Shown: positions 1 through 9,782 of the stretch, piece by piece
Layout of the letters: every line of letters starts with the position of its first letter
Position numbering within the stretch: the first letter of the stretch is position 1
Source: JAJDTT01 sp965116695
GTDB taxonomy: Bacteria > Acidobacteriota > UBA6911 > RPQK01 > JAJDTT01
Assembly (NCBI GenBank): GCA_965116695.1
Contig: OZ220706.1
Coordinates: 1,550,001-1,614,000 of the forward strand
DNA: 64,000 nucleotides
Direction: 5' to 3'
The notes under the pieces: model-generated
What the model was told of the DNA's origin: nothing
Database searches by the model: none
The model's input: the letters and a program-made list of their open reading frames with translations, nothing else
Made by a program: the position numbers and the translations under genes

Positions 1-1
1 A

Positions 2-1708
2 GCCCCGTTGCTGGATGCCCCCCGATGGCGCCGGGCGATCGCCGATATGGGCGGCCCCGACTCTCCCGTCGGCGACTACCGGCCGCTACTGGAGGAGATC
101 ATTGGAACCCTGGCCCGGGGGTGGAAGAAATCGGCGGACATCGGCGAGCTGCTGCTGTCCGGGAGAGCGCTCCGGATCTGGCGCAAGGCGCTGCTGGAAG
201 GACCGGCCGCAGCGCTCGACATCACCCTGACCGGACTGCGCATCGATGACGGGCTCGAGCCGGGCGCCGCCATGGTCTGGGGGCCGGCGTCCGCCATTGC
301 CGCGGCTCCGCGGCCTTACTGCCGGCTCCTCGGGCTGACCTCCCGTTCCTGGCCGCGCCGCGCCAGCGAAGACTCTCTCCTGCCGAATCACGTCATCCCG
401 GCGGATCGTCTCGATCCCCTGCCCGTTCACGAAGCGGACCGGCGCGATTTCGAGACTATCTTGAGAACGGCGGAGGATGAAGTCGTCTGCTCCCGGGCCC
501 GGCGCGACAGCGAAGGGCGGCTCAACGGCATCTCTCCCCTCTACCCTCATCATCTCGGCGAAACCCACCTGGCCCAGAGCCGGGAGCCGGAGCATGCCGC
601 CAGCGCCAGCGACCGATTGATGGCTCGGCCCGAAGAATTCCGCCGCCTGCCCCACGCCGTTTCGGCGCGCGAGACCTGGCGCGATTGGCATCGACGCCGA
701 TTGACCGCCCACGACGGACTGGTCAGGAGCGGTCATCCCCTGCTGGTTCGCGCCCTCGACCGATGGCAATCCGCCAGCTCGCTGGTCAAGCTGCTTCGGG
801 ATCCCCAGGGATACCTCTGGACCTACGGTTTCGGATGGAGAGCACCCGAAGAAACGGACGAACCGATGACCCTCGATGCGCTGGCCTTCGGCAGCCTGCT
901 GCACGACATTCTCCAGGAAACGGTCGCCCGGCTGGAGGAGGCTCGGGCCGGCGGTTTCGCCGCTGCTTCCGCCGACGAGATTGAACAGGTCACGCAACAG
1001 GCTGCAGATCAGGTGAGAGCCCGGTGGGACGACTCGCGGCCGGTGCCGCCCCCCGTCGTGTGGACCCGCAAGTGCAAAGAGGCGGAAGCGATGGCCCGGG
1101 ACGCGTTGACACTGGACGAAGAGCCATTGCCCGAGCAGCGAAGCTGGGTCGAGGTCCCGTTCGGCGGTGGTCCCCGATTGGAGGATCTCGACGAAGAGGT
1201 CCGCGTCCGGCTGCCGTGGGATCCCGGTTCCGACGTGCGAATCCCTCGCACGAACATCCGAATCAACGGATTCATCGACCGCTTCGACCTTGCCGGGAAT
1301 CGAAGCCGGGCCCGGGTCACCGACTACAAGTCGGGAAAGCCGAGCCGCCGGCCGCCCCAGATCCGGGGTGGTGCGGAGCTTCAGCGGTGCCTCTACGCGT
1401 TCGCGGTCGGGAGGCTGATCTCCCCGGCGCCCCAAGTGGACACGCGCCTCCTCTATCCAAGGGACGGAGGATCCCTCTGTCCCTTGGATGACCCCGATGA
1501 GACTCTGGAAGGACTGGCGGACTATCTGGCCGCGGCGGCGATTTCGTTCACCCGGGGAAACGCGCTTCCCGGTCCGGCCGCAAACGAGACTTGGTACGGC
1601 TTGGCCTTTGCACTGCCGGGCGGCTCCAGGGAAAGCTATCTGGAGGTCAAGCGGCCGCTGGCCAACCGGGCGCTCGCCGATATCGCTCCGCTTTGGGACG
1701 AGCCTTGA
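2..1708 (+). CDS. addB: AddB-like PD-(D/E)XK nuclease subunit, 5' truncated
   Basis: C-terminal part of a RecB-family nuclease protein; the frame is open to the window edge, so the N-terminus lies outside. The last ~300 residues carry the expected nuclease motifs in order: GSLLHDIL, a GFIDRFDL segment, the catalytic TDYKSGK, and QRCLYAF. It lies 43 bases before addA on the same strand, so it is the likely AddB partner in the helicase-nuclease that processes double-strand breaks for RecA loading. The cysteine pattern of the Fe-S cluster in Bacillus-type AddB is not visible; only isolated Cys residues occur near the nuclease motifs. It may therefore be closer to the proteobacterial AddB group. 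The family call is firm from the motifs; the exact subtype is inferred from the neighbour. Confidence 0.82.
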   Translation, partial: APLLDAPRWRRAIADMGGPDSPVGDYRPLLEEIIGTLARGWKKSADIGELLLSGRALRIWRKALLEGPAAALDITLTGLRIDDGLEPGAAMVWGPASAIAAAPRPYCRLLGLTSRSWPRRASEDSLLPNHVIPADRLDPLPVHEADRRDFETILRTAEDEVVCSRARRDSEGRLNGISPLYPHHLGETHLAQSREPEHAASASDRLMARPEEFRRLPHAVSARETWRDWHRRRLTAHDGLVRSGHPLLVRALDRWQSASSLVKLLRDPQGYLWTYGFGWRAPEETDEPMTLDALAFGSLLHDILQETVARLEEARAGGFAAASADEIEQVTQQAADQVRARWDDSRPVPPPVVWTRKCKEAEAMARDALTLDEEPLPEQRSWVEVPFGGGPRLEDLDEEVRVRLPWDPGSDVRIPRTNIRINGFIDRFDLAGNRSRARVTDYKSGKPSRRPPQIRGGAELQRCLYAFAVGRLISPAPQVDTRLLYPRDGGSLCPLDDPDETLEGLADYLAAAAISFTRGNALPGPAANETWYGLAFALPGGSRESYLEVKRPLANRALADIAPLWDEP

Positions 1709-1751
1709 CCGGTTATACCGTTCCAACAGGTGCTACTCCGGAACGTTCGAT

Positions 1752-4700
1752 ATGACAGTTGACGGATCAGCCACCCCCCTTCCCGATTCGACGGCGCGCA
1801 ATACCGCCCTGACGGATCATGAGCGTACGCTCCTGGTGGAGGCCGGCGCCGGCAGCGGCAAGACGGCGCTCATGGCCGGACGGGTGGCTTTGCTGATCGG
1901 CGCGGGCGTTGATCCCAGGGACATCGTTGCCATCACGTTTACGGAGGCGGCCGCCGCCGAACTGCTGGAGCGGATCGAGACACTGGTGCGGGAGCTTTTG
2001 TCCGGCGCAGTTCCCATCGAGCTGGCCGCAGCATTGCCGTCTGGCCTGACCGAGGCCCAGAGGGGCCACCTGAACCGGGGCAGCGAGGCGCTGGACGAAA
2101 TCACCTGCACCACGATCCACGGCTTCTGCCAACAATTGATCCGGCCCTATTCGGTGGAAACCGGCCTGGACCCGGGAGCCGCCGTCATCGATCCGGCGGC
2201 GGCGGAACTCGCCTACCAGGACCTGGTGGACGCCTGGCTCTCGGCCCGGTTGGGAAGGGACCGGGGCGCCGACGGCCTGGGGCGCATCCCTCCCATCGGG
2301 GACGCCGGCGGGGAGTGGGACTTCCTGGCCGCCCTGGTGCTGGCGGCGCCCGACGAAACATTGCGGCTCGTCAGGCAGACAGCCCGGTTCCTGAAGGAGC
2401 ACCGGACCGCGCAAGCCGCCCCGGCCGAAGTCGATTCGTCGGTCTTCGAACGGCTCGTGGAAACCACGGACCAGCTTGCCGCCTGGTACCGGAAATGCGG
2501 CGTGGAGGAGCCGGACACGGCGGCAATGATCCAGGATCTCCTGAGGGTCGCCGATCTCGTACGTGACGCGGGCAGTGAGCGCCTGACCGGACGATCCCTG
2601 GCGGCGCTTCTGGCCCATCAGCCTCCCTCCGCCTGCAAGCGGGGCACAGGAGAGTTCAAGCAGTGGCGCCGCAAGACCAGATGGAGGAGTGCGGCCGCGG
2701 CCATCGGCGGAAGCGCCGCGTTGGGAGAGCAACTGAGCGCGGCCGGGAATGCTCGTTACGACACCTGCTCCATGGCCTATGGCAGGTTTCGGACTCACCT
2801 CGACGCCCTGGCTTCGGCGCTGTTCGTGGCGGAGTTCGACCGCTTCCGCGAGCTGTACCGGGGCTACAAGCGAAACGCCGCTCTCCTTGATTTCGACGAC
2901 CTCCTGTACCAGGCGCGGGACCTCCTGAGAGACAACGAATCCGTGCGGAAGGCGCTGGCGCGCCGCTATCCCCGCATCCTGGTGGACGAGTTTCAGGATA
3001 CCGATCCGCTGCAGTCCGAGATCATCTGGAGGCTTGCCGGAGAAGGAGACCCCGATTCACCCTGGCACGACCGGGACATTCGTCCGGGCGCACTGTTTGT
3101 CGTGGGAGACCCGAAACAGGCCATTTACCGGTTCCGAGGCGCGGACGTCAACACCTACTTGTCGGCAAAAAAGGCTCTGGAGCGACATGACCCGGACGCC
3201 ATCCTGGACATCACGGCCAATTTCCGCACCCGGAGGCCGATCCTGGAATACGTCAACCGGCATTTTGAGCGGATGCTGGACGAGTCCCGGGGCCAGCCCG
3301 GTTTCACCCCACTTGAGGCGACACGTCCAGGCGAGGATAGACCCTGCGTCAACGCCTTCGACATCGAGCTGGATGCGTCGGACCGGAACGCCCGGGGGAA
3401 ACTGAGCGTCCATCGTGTCCGCCGGAAAGAGGCCCGGGCCGTGGCCGCCGTCGTCGCAGAACTCATCGGAGCCTACCCGGTAGGCGGCAGGCAGGGGGAA
3501 TCACACCGGCCGGCGCGGGCGGGGGACATCGCTCTGCTCGCTCCCACCGGGACCAGTCTCTGGATCTATGAGCAGGCCTTCGAGGACCTGGAGATTCCCA
3601 TCGCCACCCAGGCCGGAAAGGGCTTCTATCGCCGGCAGGAGGTCCAGGACCTGATCGCCATCGCGCGAGTCATCGCAGACGCCCGTGACACGCTGGCGCT
3701 GGGGGCTCTGATTCGGGGTCCCCTGGTGGGCCTCACCGAAGAAGAGATCGCCGACGAGATCGAGGCGCTCCATCTCCAAGCCGAACCTACCGATACCGGC
3801 CGCGATCCCGGGACCAAGGGCACCGGCCGCCTCTTTCTCTGGACCGACCTGGATTCCATCGGCAATGCCGTGCTTCGGAGGACCCTGGAGGTATTGCAGA
3901 ACCTGGCGCGGAAGGCCCGGCGGCTGACCCCGTACCATCTCCTGGTGGAAGCCGTCGACGAGCTGCACGTGAATTCCATTCTGAAGGCTCGCCATTCGCG
4001 GGGAGCCGAGCGGGCCCTCGCCAACGTGGAGCTGGTCCTGGAAATGGCGCGAGCCTACGCCGGGCGCGGAATCGGCGACTTCGCCCGTGCCCTCTGGCAG
4101 CGCTGGAACGACCAGGACGCACAAGCCGAGGGCCGTCCCGACGCCGCGGCCGACGCGGTGTCGATCATCACCATTCACTCGGCCAAGGGGCTGGAATGGC
4201 CCATCGTGATTCCCATCAACTCGACGACCACACCGCGGCGGGTGACGGGATTCCTCTACGGGCGCAGGGATGACAGCATCCACATCAAGAGTCCCCTCTT
4301 TTCGAGCCCCGAATATTCGGAAGTCCGATCGGAGGAAGAAGCGGAGCTGAACGCGGAGCGGGTCCGTCTCTGGTACGTGGCGCTGACCCGAGCCCGGGAC
4401 CTGCTGTTGCTCCCCAGGCAGAACGCAAGGATTCCCGGCGATTGGCTCAGCCTGATCGACATCGATCTCCATTCCCTGCCTTCGATTTCCGCCGGTGGAG
4501 GGTTCGGAGGAGCGCCGGCACCTGGAGCCGGCTCCAGTCCCAACGCTCAGGATCCCGCCACCTGGGGACGGGAGGCTGCCGAGATCCATGCCAATCAGCG
4601 AGAAATATCGTGGTATCGACCGTCACGCCACGAGGCGCCCGTGGAACCGGAGAAAGAAGAGGAAGCCGTATTCGCCGGCATAGAGGCGACACTGGAAGCC

Positions 4701-5225
4701 GTTCCCGACGCGGCGCAAGAGACTCCGGTCCAGGGAGGATGGACCCGAGGACTGATCCTGCACAAACTGATGGAGGAACTCCTGACCGGAGAAATCCAAT
4801 CGGAGGAGGGCGCCGTGCAGGCGCGAGCCGCCGAACTGATTGGTCAATTGGGCCTTGACGATGAAGAAGATGCGGCGGCGGGGCCGTCCAGTACCGAAAT
4901 GGCGGCCACAGTGATGCGAACCTTGCAACTCCCCGAAGTTGCTGCCCTCCGGCCGCGGCTGGTTCCCGAGTTTCCGGTCTATGCCAGCGCCGTCGAAGGT
5001 TCGGCGGTATCCCTCACGGCCGGCATCGCCGACGCCGTCGCCCTTGGCGGGAAAGGGTCCATCGACGTCGTGGTGGATTGGAAGAGCGACGTGAAGCCTG
5101 CCGGGAAACAGGTCGCCATGTATCACCGGCAGATTCGCGACTATCTCCGATCGACCAACGCAAGAACCGGCCTGATCGTCTTCATGAGTTCCGGCCGTAT
5201 CGACCGAATCGTTCGGGACGGCTGA
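1752..5225 (+). CDS. addA: AddA-type UvrD-family helicase/nuclease
   Basis: Superfamily I DNA helicase fused to a C-terminal nuclease, about 1157 residues, the usual AddA size. Visible motifs are Walker A AGAGSGKT (residues 31-38), motif II VDEFQDTD (~411), motif III-like QAIYRFRGAD (~460) and motif VI LWYVALTRARD (~875). The terminal nuclease domain has GLILHKLMEE, the catalytic VVVDWKSD (~1107) and QVAMYHRQI. In AddAB it would unwind and resect broken duplex ends with the AddB-like protein upstream. The ATG at 1752 is chosen because it immediately precedes the N-terminal helicase region. A longer in-frame extension to 1488 would overlap the upstream gene and looks non-coding. No cysteine cluster or truncation is seen. 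Confidence 0.93.
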   Translation: MTVDGSATPLPDSTARNTALTDHERTLLVEAGAGSGKTALMAGRVALLIGAGVDPRDIVAITFTEAAAAELLERIETLVRELLSGAVPIELAAALPSGLTEAQRGHLNRGSEALDEITCTTIHGFCQQLIRPYSVETGLDPGAAVIDPAAAELAYQDLVDAWLSARLGRDRGADGLGRIPPIGDAGGEWDFLAALVLAAPDETLRLVRQTARFLKEHRTAQAAPAEVDSSVFERLVETTDQLAAWYRKCGVEEPDTAAMIQDLLRVADLVRDAGSERLTGRSLAALLAHQPPSACKRGTGEFKQWRRKTRWRSAAAAIGGSAALGEQLSAAGNARYDTCSMAYGRFRTHLDALASALFVAEFDRFRELYRGYKRNAALLDFDDLLYQARDLLRDNESVRKALARRYPRILVDEFQDTDPLQSEIIWRLAGEGDPDSPWHDRDIRPGALFVVGDPKQAIYRFRGADVNTYLSAKKALERHDPDAILDITANFRTRRPILEYVNRHFERMLDESRGQPGFTPLEATRPGEDRPCVNAFDIELDASDRNARGKLSVHRVRRKEARAVAAVVAELIGAYPVGGRQGESHRPARAGDIALLAPTGTSLWIYEQAFEDLEIPIATQAGKGFYRRQEVQDLIAIARVIADARDTLALGALIRGPLVGLTEEEIADEIEALHLQAEPTDTGRDPGTKGTGRLFLWTDLDSIGNAVLRRTLEVLQNLARKARRLTPYHLLVEAVDELHVNSILKARHSRGAERALANVELVLEMARAYAGRGIGDFARALWQRWNDQDAQAEGRPDAAADAVSIITIHSAKGLEWPIVIPINSTTTPRRVTGFLYGRRDDSIHIKSPLFSSPEYSEVRSEEEAELNAERVRLWYVALTRARDLLLLPRQNARIPGDWLSLIDIDLHSLPSISAGGGFGGAPAPGAGSSPNAQDPATWGREAAEIHANQREISWYRPSRHEAPVEPEKEEEAVFAGIEATLEAVPDAAQETPVQGGWTRGLILHKLMEELLTGEIQSEEGAVQARAAELIGQLGLDDEEDAAAGPSSTEMAATVMRTLQLPEVAALRPRLVPEFPVYASAVEGSAVSLTAGIADAVALGGKGSIDVVVDWKSDVKPAGKQVAMYHRQIRDYLRSTNARTGLIVFMSSGRIDRIVRDG

Positions 5226-5318
5226 AGGGCCGAAGCATTTCCGCTGAACGGCTGTTCGGGGAGGCGTCCCAAGCCCCGCCGGTGGCATCCTCCCCGGCAT
5301 CCTGGGAGAATCCGGCCC

Positions 5319-6194
5319 ATGTCCGGCCGAGCCTGGCTCTACGCCCTGTCCGCCGTACTCCTCTGGTCCACCGTCGCCTCCGTCTTCAAGCTGACCCTCA
5401 GGCACCTGGACTTCCTCCACCTGCTCCTGATCTCTTCGTGGACGGCGTTTCTGGCCCTTTTCCTGGTTCTGGCCGCTCAGGGAAAAGTCACCTTCCTGCG
5501 GAGGCTCACCGGCCGCGAACTCCTCCGGTCCGCCGGCCTCGGGGCACTGAACCCGTACCTTTACTACCTGGTTCTGTTCAAGGCCTACTCCCTGATCCCG
5601 GCCCAGGAAGCCCTGGCGCTGAATTACACATGGCCGGTGGTCCTGGTCCTCCTTTCGGCCCCCTTGCTGGGGCAACGGATCGGGGCCGGAAGCGTGGGCG
5701 CCATCCTGATCAGCTTCTTCGGGGTGGTCCTGATCGCCACGAGGGGGGACCTGAGCGCCTTGGGCGTCTCGCATCCACTGGGCTCCTCGCTGGCGTTGGG
5801 CTCCTCCCTGATCTGGGCCAGTTTTTGGATCTTCAACCTGCGGGACCGGCGCGACCCGGTCCTGAAGCTGTTCCTGAGTTTCGGGTTCGGCTCCCTTTTC
5901 ATCCTGGCTACGGTTCTTCTGGGAGGGGGGATCCGGGCACCCGCGTGGCCGGGACTATTGGGGGGCGTCTATTCCGGACTGTTCGAAATGGGTCTGACCT
6001 TTCTGCTCTGGCTCAAGGCGCTGGAACTGTCCACGACCACCGCCCGGGTCAGCAATCTGGTCTTCCTCGCCCCTTTCCTCTCCCTGGTCTTCATCCGGGT
6101 GCTGGTCGGCGAGCCGATCCTACCCTCCACCCTGGCCGGCTTGGTCCTGATCATCTGCGGGATCCTGCTCCAACAGCGCCTGAGGCGATCATGA
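5319..6194 (+). CDS. EamA-family DMT-superfamily permease
   Basis: Integral membrane protein of 291 residues with about ten hydrophobic segments arranged as two similar five-helix halves, as in the EamA (RhaT-like) drug/metabolite transporter superfamily. The first half contains FKLTLRHLDFLHLLLIS and a short basic loop; the second half repeats the fold and ends with the basic tail QQRLRRS. A GGGAG motif lies about ten bases before the ATG. It sits 71 bases before the tartrate-type dehydrogenase gene on the same strand, so it could export or import a small organic acid or amino acid. The substrate cannot be read from sequence and that link is only contextual. Confidence 0.85.
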   Translation: MSGRAWLYALSAVLLWSTVASVFKLTLRHLDFLHLLLISSWTAFLALFLVLAAQGKVTFLRRLTGRELLRSAGLGALNPYLYYLVLFKAYSLIPAQEALALNYTWPVVLVLLSAPLLGQRIGAGSVGAILISFFGVVLIATRGDLSALGVSHPLGSSLALGSSLIWASFWIFNLRDRRDPVLKLFLSFGFGSLFILATVLLGGGIRAPAWPGLLGGVYSGLFEMGLTFLLWLKALELSTTTARVSNLVFLAPFLSLVFIRVLVGEPILPSTLAGLVLIICGILLQQRLRRS

Positions 6195-6265
6195 AGCGCT
6201 CGGTCCGTAGCGACTTACACCGTGGACTGCTAACCTGACTCCGCTCGACATCGACGGAGAATGCC

Positions 6266-7327
6266 ATGCGAAGTTATCGGATCACCGCCTACCCCGGAGA
6301 TGGAATCGGCCAGGAGGTCACGGCTGAGACGTTCCGAGTATTGGACGCGGCGCAGGACGTTGACGGCGGTTTCCGCCTGGAGGTGACCCGGGTCCCCTGG
6401 GGCTCGGACTACTACCATCGGCACGGCGCCGTGGTGCCGGACGACTATTTGGACCGGCTGGCCGGGAGCGACGCCATCTTCCTGGGAGCCATCGGGGACC
6501 CGGCCCGGATACCGGACCATGTGACCCTGGCTCCGCTGATACGGATCCGGCAGCGCTTCGACCAGTACGCCTGCGTGAGGCCCGCCCGGCTCTTTCCGGG
6601 GGTTCGGACGCCTCTGGCCGGGAAGGGGCCCCGGGACATCGACCTGGTGGTGATCCGGGAGAACTCAGAGGGCGAGTACGTCGACAACGGAGGCCGTTTC
6701 CGCGTCGGCACCCCCGACGAGTTCGCGGTCCAGACCGCCCTGCACACGCGCAAGGGGATCGAGAGGATCCTCCGCTTCGGATTCCGGATGGCCGACACCC
6801 GGCGCGGCCACCTGACCATGATCACCAAGTCCAACGCCCAGCGCTACGGTTTCGTGCTCTGGGACGAGGTCCTGGAACAGCTCAAGTCCGAGTATCCGGA
6901 CATCGAAACGGCCAAATACCACATCGACGCCGCGGTCATGAACTTCGTCCGGTGGCCGGAACGGTTCGACGTGGTTGTGGCCTCCAACCTGTTCGGGGAC
7001 ATTCTGACCGATCTCTCGGGGATCCTGGCGGGAGGACTGGGCCAGGCGCCCTCCTCCAACATCAACCCGGAACGGCGATTCCCCTCCATGTTCGAGCCGG
7101 TCCACGGCTCGGCGCCCGACATCGCCGGCCAGGGTATCGCCAACCCCACGGCGGCCATCCTGAGCGGCGCCAACATGCTCCGCTGGCTGGGAGAGGAACC
7201 TGCCGCCGCCGCCGTCGAGCGGGCCGTGGAAGCGACCTTTGCCCAGGGCCACGGCACCCCCGACCTGGGTGGCGGCCATACGACCCGGTCGTTCACCGAC
7301 CGGATTCTGGAGAACATGCGGGTCTGA
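6266..7327 (+). CDS. tartrate/D-malate-type NAD-dependent dehydrogenase
   Basis: A 353-residue member of the isocitrate/isopropylmalate dehydrogenase family. The N-terminus has YPGDGIGQEV, residues 120-135 carry VVIRENSEGEYV, and the C-terminal part has FEPVHGSAPDIAGQGIANP. The overall pattern, especially WGSDYYHRHG near residue 50 and FDQYACVRPARL near residue 95, resembles tartrate dehydrogenase/decarboxylase and D-malate dehydrogenase more than LeuB. It probably oxidises and decarboxylates a 2-hydroxy dicarboxylate using NAD and a divalent metal. GGAG six bases before the ATG supports the start. Its stop is one base from that of the convergent aminotransferase gene. LeuB function is a less likely alternative. 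Confidence 0.87.
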   Translation: MRSYRITAYPGDGIGQEVTAETFRVLDAAQDVDGGFRLEVTRVPWGSDYYHRHGAVVPDDYLDRLAGSDAIFLGAIGDPARIPDHVTLAPLIRIRQRFDQYACVRPARLFPGVRTPLAGKGPRDIDLVVIRENSEGEYVDNGGRFRVGTPDEFAVQTALHTRKGIERILRFGFRMADTRRGHLTMITKSNAQRYGFVLWDEVLEQLKSEYPDIETAKYHIDAAVMNFVRWPERFDVVVASNLFGDILTDLSGILAGGLGQAPSSNINPERRFPSMFEPVHGSAPDIAGQGIANPTAAILSGANMLRWLGEEPAAAAVERAVEATFAQGHGTPDLGGGHTTRSFTDRILENMRV

Positions 7328-7328
7328 C

Positions 7329-8501
7329 TCAGCCGAAAAACGTGTCGAGCGCGTTCAGTAGACGAAGAATCTCCTCCCGGGTGTTGAAGGCGGCGACGGA
7401 AATCCGCAGTGCGGGCCGCTCGGGCTGGTACTTGACTACAATCCCCTGCTCCAGCAGATCGTCGATGAGTCGTCGCAAACCGGTCTCCCCCAAATCCTTC
7501 AACTCCAGGGCTACGAGACCCGTGGCGAGGCACGGCTTCATGGGAGAAACGATCCGGACCGCGGGGAGAGTCTCCAACTCCGCGAAAAGAAACTGAACCA
7601 GTTCCTGGACCTGCCGCTCGATCCGGGCGGGACCCAGCGCCTCCATGATCTCCAGGGATCGCCCCAAGCCGATCCGCAGCGCGTAGTTGTGGGTCCCCAA
7701 CTCGGAACGCAAGGCGGCCGTCACCGGCGGTGGGGATTCCCCAGGCTTCAACCAAGTGCTGGCATCGGGGATGAAATCGGGGCGAAACTCGGCAAGCCGG
7801 TCCGGCAACACCCAGAGAAACCCGACGCCCAGGGGGCCCAGCAGCCACTTGTGGCCCGAGGCGATGTAGTAGTCGCAGCACAAGGCCGGTAGATCCACCG
7901 GAAACTGACCCACTGCCTGGGCGCCGTCCAGCATCAGCGGAACTCCCCGGGCGCGGGCCAGACCCGCCGCCTCCCGGGCGGGCAGCCTCCGGCCGTCCAG
8001 AGTGGAGACCTGACTGAGACAGACCAGCCGCGCCCGACCCGTCAGGGCTTCCTCCAAGCTGCTGAGGAGAGCATCCTCCCCTGCTTCGGCCGGGAAGGTC
8101 CTGACCACCACGTCGCGGTGCCGCTCCAGAGCGCGGCAGGCGTCCTGGGTGCTGACGTGCTCGGCAGAGGAGACCAAGATCTCGTCTCCAGGCCGCCAGT
8201 CGACGCTCCGCAGAACCCGCTGCATGGCCTGGCTGGTGTTGGAGGTCCAGGCCAGATGCTCCGGCCGCACTTTCAGAAAGTCGGCCAGTTGCTCACGAAC
8301 CCGCTGCTCCTGATCCAGCAGAACGCCGGTGACCCTCGGCGAGGCGGACCCGTGACGGCTTTGGAAGGCCATCGTATCGGCGACCAGTTTGAGCACCGAG
8401 TCGGGAGTCGGTCCATAGGAGCCGGTCTGGAAATAGGCCAGCCGCCGGGTCAGGGGCAGATCGTCACGGAGTTCCCGGAAGCTCATGGATGCTTGGGTCA
8501 C
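7329..8501 (-). CDS. class V PLP-dependent aminotransferase
   Basis: Fold-type I PLP enzyme of the aminotransferase class V family (isopenicillin-N epimerase / cysteine desulfurase-like), 390 residues. The PLP lysine sits in SGHKWLLGPLGVGF about two thirds into the protein, preceded by LMLDGAQAVGQ, whose Asp and Gln contact the cofactor. I chose the GTG at 8501. It has AGGAG nine bases upstream and overlaps the stop of the upstream gene as GTGA, implying translational coupling; an in-frame ATG exists five codons later. There is no Cys loop typical of desulfurases, so desulfurase activity is not supported. The substrate is unknown. Confidence 0.87.
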   Translation of the reverse strand: MTQASMSFRELRDDLPLTRRLAYFQTGSYGPTPDSVLKLVADTMAFQSRHGSASPRVTGVLLDQEQRVREQLADFLKVRPEHLAWTSNTSQAMQRVLRSVDWRPGDEILVSSAEHVSTQDACRALERHRDVVVRTFPAEAGEDALLSSLEEALTGRARLVCLSQVSTLDGRRLPAREAAGLARARGVPLMLDGAQAVGQFPVDLPALCCDYYIASGHKWLLGPLGVGFLWVLPDRLAEFRPDFIPDASTWLKPGESPPPVTAALRSELGTHNYALRIGLGRSLEIMEALGPARIERQVQELVQFLFAELETLPAVRIVSPMKPCLATGLVALELKDLGETGLRRLIDDLLEQGIVVKYQPERPALRISVAAFNTREEILRLLNALDTFFG

Positions 8502-9643
8502 GCCGTCCCGCTCCTGCGGTTCCCCACGCGGGGCAGACTGCGAACCGCATCCCACAGATTCAGGCGCTCGATGCTGTCGGCCCGGTAGACACCCACCTCG
8601 TCGGCCCCTGCGGCCAAGGCGGCATCGGCGCCCTGCCGAAGCAGGTCCGGGGTCACCAGCTTGGGCGGGCCCCAACAGACCAGTTGGGCCACCAGGGGGA
8701 CCCGGCCGTCCACGGCCCGGGCAGCCGCGCTCGTGTCCTCGAAGATGTGGGCCACGCTCCCGGTGAGATGACGGATGTGGATCTCGTCCACCAGACCCTC
8801 CTCGACCCAAATCGGCCAGTCCTGAAGGCGCTTCCAGGCCGTCTCCGGATTGGAGGCCACCGCCGCCGTCAGGGACACCTTCCGCTTCAGGGCGTCCAAC
8901 TTCTGCCTCAACTCCCGCACGAAGCGGGTGACGTACCCGGACCGGAACAGGGTCCAGTCCCGATCGTGGTTGGAAATGGCCATGGGGTCCCGCCCCGCCT
9001 CCCGGCGATAGTCCTCGACGATGGCCTTCTCGTAGCCGTAGACCATCACCCCATGGTCGTCCACCTGCCCCGGAACCGATTCGATCTGGAATTCCAGTTG
9101 GACGCCGTCCACGTCGTAGTCCCGGGCCATTTCCAGAAACGGTTGCTGCTCGAGGAGACGGGCTTCCCGAGTCCCGTAGCTGAGGACCACCGACCCCGAA
9201 ACGTCGAAGCAGGTCATTCCGTCCTGGCGCCGCATCCAGAGTTCGGGATGGTCATTGGCGAACCGGGTCAGGCGCCACTCGGGCAGCCGGGTGCCGCTCT
9301 GGTAGTCGATGCCGGTCATGCCCGTGTAACCGACAGCGTTGTAGGGGTGGACCTCGATTCCTCTTTCATGGGCCTCCTCCACCAGGAAGGAGAGGGGGTC
9401 CCAGCCGTGAACGGAATAGAATCCCGGCACCACGGCCAGGATGTCCGCCGGATCGTGTCCTCCACGGCCGTGGTCAAAACGGAGGCACATCTCCCGGCCC
9501 GGAGTATAGCCGGGAATGAAACGATTCACTCCGGCTTCGGCGCAGCGATCCAGAAAGTCGCAGACCATCTCCCGGTTTCCCTCGGTGGGAAACACGCCGT
9601 TGCATCCTCCGATGCCACCCCAGATGGTGAGCCGTCTCGACAT
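8498..9643 (-). CDS. putative glycosyl-hydrolase-like (GHL10-type) TIM-barrel protein
   Basis: A 381-residue protein without signal peptide. It starts MSRRLTIWGGIGG and shows patterns typical of glycosyl-hydrolase-like family 10 barrels: AGVNRFIPG, LVEEAHERGIEVHPYNAVG, and DVDGVQLEFQ, whose acidic residue could be catalytic. AGGAGG lies seven bases before the ATG. The gene is coupled by GTGA to the downstream aminotransferase. Known GHL10 proteins are often extracellular; the absence of an export signal here suggests a cytoplasmic role or a related barrel of different function. I am fairly sure of the barrel-type family, unsure of the enzyme activity. Confidence 0.55.
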   Translation of the reverse strand: MSRRLTIWGGIGGCNGVFPTEGNREMVCDFLDRCAEAGVNRFIPGYTPGREMCLRFDHGRGGHDPADILAVVPGFYSVHGWDPLSFLVEEAHERGIEVHPYNAVGYTGMTGIDYQSGTRLPEWRLTRFANDHPELWMRRQDGMTCFDVSGSVVLSYGTREARLLEQQPFLEMARDYDVDGVQLEFQIESVPGQVDDHGVMVYGYEKAIVEDYRREAGRDPMAISNHDRDWTLFRSGYVTRFVRELRQKLDALKRKVSLTAAVASNPETAWKRLQDWPIWVEEGLVDEIHIRHLTGSVAHIFEDTSAAARAVDGRVPLVAQLVCWGPPKLVTPDLLRQGADAALAAGADEVGVYRADSIERLNLWDAVRSLPRVGNRRSGTA

Positions 9644-9707
9644 GGGCGCTCCTCCTGATCACTCCGCGTACGGACACTGTAAACCTCGGTCGAAAGGTCG
9701 GAAAGAA

Positions 9708-9744
9708 GGCGCACACAAAGGCGGCCCCGACGAGTATCTTCGCC
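9708..9744 (+). repeat. degenerate copy of the dispersed CACAAGG hairpin repeat
   Basis: In the gap between the GHL10-like gene and the RND locus, 37 bases align with the tandem repeat at 21845-21927. Shared parts are the CACAA core, the CCCC block and the terminal ATCTTCGCC. The inverted arms are decayed, so this looks like an old copy. Confidence 0.5.
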
Positions 9745-9782
9745 TAATTTCTCTTCACACTGCCGGAACAAGGATCGATAAA

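Noticed and set aside
86..1726. 546-codon minus-strand frame opposite the AddB-like gene
   Set aside because: Antisense shadow; the plus-strand frame has clear nuclease motifs.
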